Shown: piece by piece, positions 1 through 8,845 of the stretch
Numbering within the stretch: the first letter of the stretch is position 1
How the letters are laid out: the number at the start of each line of letters is the position of its first letter
Assembly: GCA_021201515.1 (NCBI GenBank)
Contig: JAJQET010000016.1
Span: 1 to 8,845, forward strand
Direction: 5' to 3'
Source: Clostridiales bacterium
GTDB lineage: Bacteria > Bacillota > Clostridia > Oscillospirales > Oscillospiraceae
DNA: 8,845 bases
Notes under the pieces: generated by a model
What the model was told of the DNA's origin: nothing
The model's input: the letters and a program-made list of their open reading frames with translations, nothing else
Database searches by the model: none
Made by a program: the position numbers and the translations under genes

Positions 1-1168
1 GGAACATGATGGCCACCTTGCCGTAGGCGGAGGCCCGGTACAGCGCCCGCAGCTGAGTGCGGAACACCTCCGGCCGGTTCAGGCAGATGCGGATGGCCCG
101 GAGGCCCATGGCGGGGTTCTCCTCCTTGGTCAGGTGAAAGTAGTCCGCCTGCTTGTCTGCGCCGATGTCAAGGGTGCGAATGATGACCCGCTTGCCGCCC
201 ATGGCCTCGGCCACAGACTTGTACGCCTGGAACTGCTCCTCCTCGGTGGGGTAGTCGCTGGCGGCCAGATACAGGAACTCGGAGCGGAACAGGCCGATGC
301 CCTGGCCGTCGTTGGAGAGGACGGCGCTGACATCCTCCGGGGAGCCGATGTTGCAGTAGACCTTGATGTGCCGCCCGTCCAGGGTCACGTCCTCCTGACC
401 CCGCATGGTCTGCATCAGCTCCCGCATCAGCTCCTGTTTGGCCAGCTTCTCCCGGAAGGACTGGAGGGTAATCTCGTCCGGCTCCAGGCAGACCTTGCCC
501 GTCTCACCGTCGATATAGGCCGTCCGGCCCTCATAGCCCTGCTTCAGGGCGTCCCCCAGGCCGCAGATGGCGGGGATGCCCATGGTCCGGGCCAGAATCG
601 CCGTGTGGCTGTTGCCGGAGCCGCCCTGGGTGATGAAGCCGAGAATTTTGCTCTTGTCCAGCTGGAGCGTCTCCGAGGGGGCCAGGTCGTCGGCGGCCAG
701 AATGACCGGCTCCTCCGAGTCGATGCCGCCCTCCACGCCGCCCATGAGGTTGTTCAGGATGCGCCGGGTGACATCTTTGATGTCGGCGGCCTTGGCCTGC
801 ATATACTCGTCGTCCATGGCGGCGAACATGGCGGCGAACTGCTCTCCCGCCTGCTGGACGGCGTATTCTACATTACAATGCTCCTCCTCCAGTGCGGAGA
901 GGATGCACTCCACATAGTCCTCGTCCTCCACGAACATGGCGTGGGTCTCAAAGAGGACGGCGGATTCGTCGCCGGACTCCGCCCGGCACTTTTCCGCCAG
1001 CGCCTCCAGCTGCTCCACGGACTGGGCCTGGGCCTGCTCCAGACGGGCCTTCTCGCCCTCGATGTCCTCTACTGTGCGCTGTGCGACCTCGCCGGAGCTG
1101 CGCTGGAAGAAGTACAGCGGCCCGCTGGTCACGCCCTTTGACACGCCCTTACCCTGCATCAAAATCAT
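1..1168 (-). CDS. ptsI: PEP-protein phosphotransferase, enzyme I of the PTS (C-terminus beyond left edge)
   Basis: Enzyme I takes the phosphoryl group from phosphoenolpyruvate and passes it to HPr, the first step of the cytoplasmic PTS relay. I read 389 codons without a stop from the ATG at 1168; the family is about 570 residues, so roughly the last 180, including the rest of the PEP-binding barrel, lie outside the window. The N-terminus (MILMQGKGVSKG) is typical. The phosphohistidine motif GGSGNSHTAILAR is present with the active His at residue 188, the expected place. Further on come the PEP-domain motifs GLFRSEFLYL, RTLDIGADK (usually GGDK) and ENPAMGLRAIR. The start is supported by GGAGGGAA six to seven bases upstream; an in-frame ATG three codons later is less likely. 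It follows ptsH by 72 bases in the same direction, the usual ptsHI pairing. No frameshift was found, unlike in several neighbours. Confidence 0.96.
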   Translation of the reverse strand, partial: MILMQGKGVSKGVTSGPLYFFQRSSGEVAQRTVEDIEGEKARLEQAQAQSVEQLEALAEKCRAESGDESAVLFETHAMFVEDEDYVECILSALEEEHCNVEYAVQQAGEQFAAMFAAMDDEYMQAKAADIKDVTRRILNNLMGGVEGGIDSEEPVILAADDLAPSETLQLDKSKILGFITQGGSGNSHTAILARTMGIPAICGLGDALKQGYEGRTAYIDGETGKVCLEPDEITLQSFREKLAKQELMRELMQTMRGQEDVTLDGRHIKVYCNIGSPEDVSAVLSNDGQGIGLFRSEFLYLAASDYPTEEEQFQAYKSVAEAMGGKRVIIRTLDIGADKQADYFHLTKEENPAMGLRAIRICLNRPEVFRTQLRALYRASAYGKVAIMF

Positions 1169-1202
1169 ATTGTTCCCTCCAATCAGATTCCGTTTTGGCG
1201 AA

Positions 1203-1233
1203 GGGTGGGCGCAGCATTCCCGTGCGCCCGCCC
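1203..1233 (-). promoter_or_regulatory. GC-rich stem-loop between ptsH and ptsI
   Basis: GGGCGCA (1207-1213) and TGCGCCC (1223-1229) are perfect 7-base inverted arms around a 9-base loop, extended by three more G:C pairs (1203-1205 with 1231-1233) after one mismatch. It fills the middle of the 72-bp gap between ptsH and ptsI. There is no U-run after the stem in the direction of transcription, so it is not a standard intrinsic terminator; an mRNA processing or stabilising element that sets the HPr to EI ratio is a reasonable guess only. Confidence 0.5.
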
Positions 1234-1240
1234 CACTGAC

Positions 1241-1501
1241 TTAAAGATTGGCTTCCAGGAATGCCGTCATTCCGGCGAGGGCGGTATCCTCATCGCCGCC
1301 GTCGGCAGAGACGGTGATCTCATCGCCGCCCTTGACCCCCAGGCTCATCAGCTTCATCAGCTGCCCCGCATTGACGGTCTGGCCGCCCCTGGAGATGGTG
1401 ACGACGGTGGGGGCATAGCTCTTGGCCTGCTTTGCCAGCAGTCCGGCAGGACGGGCGTGGATGCCCAGAGGGTCGGTGATCACATAGGTAAACTGTTTCA
1501 T
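1241..1501 (-). CDS. ptsH: HPr phosphocarrier protein, lacking the regulatory serine
   Basis: HPr carries phosphate from enzyme I to the EIIA domain of sugar permeases. The 86-residue length is normal. The active-site motif GIHARPAG places the phosphorylated His at residue 15 and its partner Arg at 17. In Gram-positive HPr the regulatory Ser46 sits in a stretch like TVNLKSIMGVMSLG; here the aligned stretch reads TVNAGQLMKLMSLG, so the serine is Gln (residue 47, because of one extra residue before it). By established knowledge HPr kinase/phosphorylase acts on that Ser, and P-Ser-HPr is the CcpA co-repressor; this protein should therefore carry phosphate but not take part in that control. This is inference from alignment by eye. 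The ATG at 1501 has AAGGAGG eight bases upstream. It lies between the GH1 gene (140-bp gap) and ptsI, same strand, so it belongs to the glycoside operon or a sub-operon with ptsI. Confidence 0.97.
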   Translation of the reverse strand: MKQFTYVITDPLGIHARPAGLLAKQAKSYAPTVVTISRGGQTVNAGQLMKLMSLGVKGGDEITVSADGGDEDTALAGMTAFLEANL

Positions 1502-1534
1502 AAGAATTGCCTCCTTGCATGATAGTAGTGCATT

Positions 1535-1563
1535 ATTTTAGCGGACAGCGGTGTCCGTGATTC
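1535..1563 (-). promoter_or_regulatory. Inverted repeat and possible weak promoter upstream of ptsH
   Basis: The 140-bp gap between the GH1 stop and ptsH contains a perfect inverted repeat, CGGACA (1542-1547) and TGTCCG (1552-1557) with a 4-base loop. Directly downstream of it, in the direction of transcription, is TAAAAT (1535-1540), a good -10 candidate. The corresponding -35 (GAATCA, 1558-1563, 17-base spacing) is poor. If a promoter exists here, the repeat would lie in its spacer and could be an operator; otherwise it is an intercistronic hairpin. The long gap makes a separate ptsHI promoter plausible but not shown. Confidence 0.3.
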
Positions 1564-1641
1564 ACAGGTGCGGCGGCTACGGCCGGCAGATATACGCAGC
1601 CTGGCCGAAAACCGCTGCTTCTTTTACCTTTGGTTCAGGTG

Positions 1642-5618
<3,977 letters not shown>

Positions 5619-5643
5619 TGGGACTTTGCTCCTTTCCGCGAGG

Positions 5644-5667
5644 CCCGTATGGCAGAGGCCATACGGG
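5644..5667 (-). promoter_or_regulatory. Perfect 10-bp inverted repeat between PTS gene and glycosidase
   Basis: CCCGTATGGC (5644-5653) and GCCATACGGG (5658-5667) are perfectly complementary around a 4-base loop. The hairpin lies in the 63-bp gap between the original stop of the PTS gene (5682-5684) and the start of the large glycosidase (5618). There is no U-run after it in the direction of transcription, so complete termination is unlikely. Intercistronic stem-loops of this type often protect or process the upstream message; that role is inferred here. Confidence 0.6.
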
Positions 5668-5681
5668 GGTTCTGCTGCTGT

Positions 5682-6312
5682 TTACCGGAGGGAGATCAGC
5701 TCTTCCAGCCGGCTGCCGGAGGTTTCCCGCACCTGGAGGGGCATCATAATCGTCGCTGTTGGTGACCAGCACCGTAATAGGGCTGAATCCGGCCTTTTTG
5801 ATCTCGTCGATGTCAAACCGGATCAGTTCATCTCCGGCCTTCACCATGTCGCCTTCGCTGACCAGGGTATGGAAGCCCTTGCCGTTCATCTTGACGGTGT
5901 CCACGCCCACATGAATCAGCACCTCCATGCCTTTAATGATATCACCGGCAATCATCGGGCCAAGCATGGGCATGATGCAGCCGGAGATGGTCTTGAAGAA
6001 GCGGTTCCACAGGCTGTCCTTTTTCACCAGCTTGATGGACTCCTTGTCAATGCCGCCCTCGCCGAGGCCGGCGACCTTGCGCACGTCCTTGATCACCTCG
6101 TTGACATGGGTGCCGATGATAACCTGATACTGCCCGCCCTGGTTCATGACGCCCTTGACGCCCTCCACCGCCATGACCGTATCCTTGTTGGGGATGGTGT
6201 CGTCCTTCAGGACGAACCGCAGCCGGGTCATGCAGTTGGTCACGTCGATGATATTTTCCTTACCGCCGACGGCCTTGACCACGTCCGCCGCTAACTGTGT
6301 GTAATCTGCCAT
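5682..6312 (-). pseudogene. PTS beta-glucoside-type enzyme II (EIIBCA), large internal deletion plus 3' frameshift
   Basis: An intact BglF/BglP-type permease of about 620-650 residues imports and phosphorylates beta-glucosides. Here only pieces remain. Residues 1-83 form a complete IIB domain (MADYTQLAADVVKAVGG; phospho-Cys27 in NCMTRLRF). A linker and the first EIIC segment follow (SLWNRFFKTISGCIMPMLGPMIAG, ending near 128). At about 5926-5931 the sequence jumps without loss of frame into the second half of IIA (EVLIHVGVDTV, with the phospho-His at 134, then VKAGDELIRFDIDEI). About 400 residues, the rest of EIIC and the first half of IIA with its other His, are absent. After TNSDDY (near 5745) one extra base shifts the frame; the other frame gives VRETSGSRLEELISLR and TAA at 5682-5684, a normal EIIA end. 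Unshifted, the frame runs on into the next gene to 5248. Start ATG 6312 has GGAGGAG upstream. First gene of the leftward operon. Confidence 0.85.
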
Positions 6313-6387
6313 GTGATTCTCCTCCTGTGCAAAATAAGTTAGTTGATTCGATTGGTGCTGTACAGTCCTTTCTGTTCCGGTGAAATA

Positions 6388-6416
6388 AGTATACCTCTTT
6401 TGCGTAAAGGATGATA
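6388..6416 (-). promoter_or_regulatory. Candidate promoter of the glycoside PTS operon
   Basis: On the minus strand TATACT (6388-6393) is a five-of-six match to the -10 consensus, about 75 bases before the PTS start codon. The hexamer 17 bases upstream (TATCAT, 6411-6416) does not resemble TTGACA. A good -10 with no -35 fits a promoter needing an activator, and the divergent AraC-type gene is the obvious candidate. I found no LicT/BglG-type antiterminator site plus terminator in the leader, the usual control of bgl-type operons. Confidence 0.45.
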
Positions 6417-6437
6417 TAACAAAAGAACGAAAGGCCA

Positions 6438-6466
6438 TTGACCAAATCCACACAAAATGCTATCAT
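6438..6466 (+). promoter_or_regulatory. Strong sigma-A-type promoter of the AraC-family gene
   Basis: TTGACC (6438-6443) and TATCAT (6461-6466) are each five of six to consensus and are separated by exactly 17 bases. The predicted start of transcription is about 6473, giving a leader of about 35 bases before the ATG at 6507. It is divergent from the PTS operon promoter; the two -35 regions are about 21 bases apart. Confidence 0.7.
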
Positions 6467-6477
6467 TAACATGATAG
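6460..6477. promoter_or_regulatory. Palindromic operator candidate over the AraC-gene -10
   Basis: CTATCAT (6460-6466) and ATGATAG (6471-6477) form a perfect 7-base inverted repeat with a 4-base centre. The left arm coincides with the -10 hexamer and the right arm with the predicted transcription start, so a bound protein would block this promoter. A simple palindrome is more typical of a dimeric repressor than of AraC proteins, which favour direct repeats, so the binder need not be the adjacent gene product. Confidence 0.5.
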
Positions 6478-6506
6478 TGGTTTCTATTGTGGAAAGGGGG
6501 AGCCAA

Positions 6507-7538
6507 ATGAATTTGAACGAATTGCACGAACGGCTGACGCGGCTCTCCGACAGCGAGCGGGCCTATCAGGCGGGGTTCTATTTTGACGGCTGGGAGGCCC
6601 TTCCAAAGGTGAAGGTAGGTGGCCGGGAGGTCTATCGCCTCCAGGATTCCCACAACACCCCGCTGTCCGGCCACGGGGAGTCGCTCTCCTCCACGGACAA
6701 CCTTACCCGGCTACTGGCCCAGGAACGGTTTGCAATCAAGCGCAACTCCCGCTTCAACCCTGTGCCGGAGCATATCCACTCCTATGTCGAGCTGAACTAT
6801 GTCTATGCCGGTCAATGTCCTCAGGTGGTGGACGGAACCCCTGTCCTGTTGAACGAAAATCAGGTTTTGCTGATCGACACCGACTGCCCCCACTCCATCG
6901 GCATTCTGGAGGAGGGGGACATTATGCTCAGTCTGCTGATTCCAAAGGAGTTTTTGCGGGACAACCTGTTTTTGCGGTTTTCCCAGGGCAGCGTCCTCTC
7001 CGACTTTTTCATCAACGCCATCAATGTTTAGACGGATCATAACCACTTTCTGCTGTTTCACGCGGAGAAGGACCGCCGCATCGCCCTCTTTTTACAGGAG
7101 CTGCTCTGCGAGTATCTGGACCCCTCCGTCAATTCCGAGGACATCCTGATGTATCTGTTTTCCCTCATCATGGCGGAGCTGATCAACGTGTACGAGAGCG
7201 ACCTGACCCAGGAGGAGACCTTTTCCACCAGCCCCATCGTGGGGATTTTGCGGTACATCGAGCAGAACTTCGCCACCTGCACCCAGGCGTCGGTGGCGGA
7301 GCAGTTTCACATCAGCCAGAATTATGTCTCGACCCTTCTGAAAAAACACACAGGGAAAACTTATATTCAGACAGTGCAGGCGCAAAAGCTGAAATACGCC
7401 GCCAGCCTGCTGAAAAATACGGACCGGCCCGTCACGGAAATCGCCGGCGAGGCCGGGTATGAGAATGTCAGCTTTTTCTATAAAAAGTTCCAGCAGCAGT
7501 TCGGGTGTTCCCCCGGAGACTATCGGGAGCGGCGCTGA
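6507..7538 (+). pseudogene. AraC-family transcriptional regulator with in-frame TAG at codon 175
   Basis: Read through the TAG at 7029-7031, this is a 343-residue AraC regulator. The N-terminal part is a cupin-like ligand-sensing domain (FNPVPEHIHSYVELNYVYAGQ; LLNENQVLLIDTDCPHSI). The C-terminal part has the paired helix-turn-helix signature: SVAEQFHISQNYVSTLLKKHTG, then ITEIAGEAGY-like VTEIAGEAGYENVSFFYKKFQ and a GCSPGDYR ending. Frame is unchanged across the stop (INAINV*TDHNHFLLFH), so one base change, for instance CAG to TAG, would explain it. The ATG at 6507 follows AAAGGGGGAG at about four to five bases. A restart at the ATG at 7149, with GAGG eight bases upstream, could yield a 129-residue protein holding the whole DNA-binding part; this is conjecture. 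Position and orientation suggest control of the divergent glycoside operon, probably as an activator. Confidence 0.88.
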
Positions 7539-7679
7539 CGCCCGCCCGTGGAACGGAGATGCCAACGCGGAAATTTACCGCAAGGCGCCGCACCATCCGG
7601 CGATTTCCTTTGGTCACAGTGCATTGATGCAAAGGTTCCTTAACATGAAAAGAGAGCATTACTTTTGGGGGAGAAAATT

Positions 7680-8661
7680 ATGCCGAACATGAACTACGCC
7701 AATGTACCTTATGTAGACAAACCTGTTTCCAGGATTCTCGCGGGCACCGCCGGGCGGGAACTTGCAAAACCGGAGACCGCCGCCCCGATTTTGGACGGGG
7801 CGCTGGCCCAGGGCATCAACACCATTGACACCGCCCGCAAATACGCGGGAACGGAACACTCCATCGGGTGCTGGCTGGAGAAGCGCGGAAACCGGGCACA
7901 GGTGGTGCTCCTCTCCAAGTGCGCCCACCCCGGTATCTTTGGGCGGAAACGGGTCAATGAAAGGGCGATTCGGGCGGATTTCCGCAAGTCCGCCCAACAG
8001 CTGCGCACCGATTACATCGACATTTATCTGCTTCACCGGGATGACCCGGAGGTCCCGGCAGGCGAGGTGGTGGAGCTCTTCAACGCCATGCACGCGGAGG
8101 GGAAAATCGGGGCCTTCGGCGCCTCCAACTGGACCCACCAGCGGATTCAGGAGGCCAACGAATACGCCTGCAGCCACAATCTGATCCCCTTCACCGTGTC
8201 CAGCCCCAATTTCGGGTTGGCCGAACAGATAGGCGACCCCTGGGGCGGCGGCTGCGTCACCATCTCCGGCCCTGAAAACGAGGGTGCCCGCCAATGGTAC
8301 CGCCAGCAGGATATGCCCGTCATCGCCTATTCCAGTCTGGGGCGGGGGGATGTTCTCCGGGAAGATGAAGAGCAATCAGATGGACGTGGCAAATCAGTTT
8401 CTGGACGCCGCCGCACGCAAGGGATACTGCTGTCCCCGGAACTTCGAGCGGCTGCGCCGCTGTGAGGAATTGGCTGTACGGAAGGGCTGCACGGTTCCGC
8501 AAATCGCCATGGCCTGGCTTTTTGCCCAGAACCTCAATGTCTTTGCGGTGGTCAGCACCTCCAAACCCGCCCGGTTTGCCCAGAATGTGGAGGCGCTGAA
8601 TCTGAACCTGACGCAGCAGGAAGCCCAATATCTGAACCTGGAGGCGGAACAGGAAGACTAG
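7680..8661 (+). pseudogene. Aldo/keto reductase, one-base frameshift in a G run
   Basis: This is an NAD(P)H-dependent aldo/keto reductase; its substrate cannot be told. After repair it is 326 residues, normal for the family. The catalytic tetrad is visible: Asp50 and Tyr55 (NTIDTARKYAG), Lys80 (VVLLSKCAH) and His119 (IDIYLLHRDD), followed by the cofactor-side motif GAFGASNW. The run of six Gs at 8344-8349 breaks the frame after IAYSSLGRG (about codon 222). With five Gs it continues MFSGKMKSNQMDVANQFLDA and on through VPQIAMAWLFAQN and VVSTSKPARFAQNVEAL to the TAG at 8659. Unrepaired it runs off frame to a stop at 8465 and loses its C-terminal part. I chose ATG 7680, with GGGGGAG seven bases upstream. 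It lies 141 bases after the AraC gene on the same strand with no clear promoter in between, so co-transcription is possible. Confidence 0.9.
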
Positions 8662-8734
8662 CCTCATGCCGCTTTTTTCGCCGTTCACAATTCCTTCCAC
8701 GCTTTTTTACCTTCATGCAACCTTTCAGCCGTAA

Positions 8735-8778
8735 CATAAAATCGTTCCGAGGGGAAAGCCTCAGAGAACGATTTTATG
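8735..8778 (+). terminator. Terminator-like hairpin after the aldo/keto reductase
   Basis: CATAAAATCGTTC (8735-8747) and GAACGATTTTATG (8766-8778) are perfect 13-base inverted arms. Inside, GAGG (8749-8752) pairs with CCTC (8759-8762) around GGAAAG, with a small internal mismatch. The A-run on the left arm and the TTTT on the right arm fit a bidirectional intrinsic terminator. It ends only 28 bases before the next start codon, so it lies in that gene's leader and could instead work as an attenuator or operator. Confidence 0.6.
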
Positions 8779-8792
8779 CAAGTTTATGCAAG
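8773..8792 (+). repeat. Tandem 10-bp repeat before the next gene
   Basis: TTTATGCAAG occurs twice in direct tandem (8773-8782 and 8783-8792). The first copy overlaps the right arm of the hairpin and the second ends against the AAGGAG ribosome site of the gene at 8807. It may be a binding site or a local duplication. Confidence 0.55.
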
Positions 8793-8806
8793 AAGGAGAC
8801 AGCATA

Positions 8807-8845
8807 ATGAATACAATGTATCTTTTGACCGGCGCAGCCGGTTTT
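8807..8845 (+). CDS. Start of a Rossmann-fold NAD(P)-binding protein (epimerase/dehydrogenase type), cut by right edge
   Basis: Only 13 codons are present: MNTMYLLTGAAGF. The beta strand followed by TGAAGF is the opening of the TGxxGxxG nucleotide-binding loop of extended short-chain dehydrogenases, such as NAD-dependent epimerases. The start at 8807 is well supported by AGAAGGAG about eight bases upstream. It lies 145 bases after the aldo/keto reductase on the same strand, behind a terminator-like hairpin. The subfamily cannot be told from so few residues. Confidence 0.7.
   Translation, partial: MNTMYLLTGAAGF

Noticed and set aside
134..1141. Long plus-strand open frame opposite ptsI
   Set aside because: It is antisense to a clear enzyme I sequence with catalytic motifs; the translation is low-complexity, as expected of the complement of a GC-rich gene.
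5900..5960. Insertion sequence at the PTS deletion junction
   Set aside because: No transposase fragment, terminal inverted repeats or target duplication is visible; the two gene parts abut directly.
6313..6387. LicT/BglG-type antiterminator site in the PTS leader
   Set aside because: No RAT-like sequence overlapping a terminator stem could be found in the leader.

Overview
The window looks like a GC-rich, low-redundancy stretch of a Gram-positive anaerobe, most likely a Clostridia gut bacterium of the Oscillospiraceae/Flavonifractor type. That placement is an inference from base composition, strong AGGAGG-type ribosome sites and the look of the HPr and PTS proteins; I cannot run a search to confirm it.

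Layout. A leftward (minus-strand) operon for uptake and hydrolysis of beta-glucosides fills about 1-6312. In transcription order it holds a PTS beta-glucoside enzyme II (6312-5682), a large GH106-like glycoside hydrolase (5618-3042), a GH1 6-phospho-beta-glucosidase (3033-1642), HPr (1501-1241) and enzyme I of the PTS (1168 to beyond the left edge). The operon thus carries its own general phosphotransfer proteins, from PEP through EI and HPr to the EII, plus two cytoplasmic glycosidases. A divergent AraC-family regulator starts at 6507 on the plus strand and shares a 194-bp intergenic region with the PTS gene. It is followed on the same strand by an aldo/keto reductase (7680-8661), a terminator-like hairpin, and the first 13 codons of a Rossmann-type NAD(P)-binding protein running off the right edge.

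State of the genes. EI (as far as seen), HPr and GH1 are open and retain their catalytic residues. The genes between about 4.0 and 8.4 kb all carry lesions. The PTS gene has lost nearly all of EIIC and half of EIIA by an apparently in-frame deletion and has a frameshift near its end. The GH106-like gene has an in-frame TGA and a pair of compensating one-base slips in homopolymer runs. The AraC gene has an in-frame TAG. The aldo/keto reductase has one extra G in a G run. Either this is a decaying locus, or the consensus sequence has errors; the homopolymer slips favour error, while the large deletion and the two in-frame nonsense codons are harder to explain that way.

Most interesting points: an HPr with the phosphoryl-carrier His15 but Gln at the position of the regulatory Ser46; a compact IIB-IIA fusion that keeps both phosphorylation residues but has no transport domain; perfect inverted repeats in the three non-overlapping gaps of the operon; and a palindrome lying exactly over the -10 of the AraC promoter. 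No tRNA, rRNA, CRISPR array or insertion sequence was recognised.
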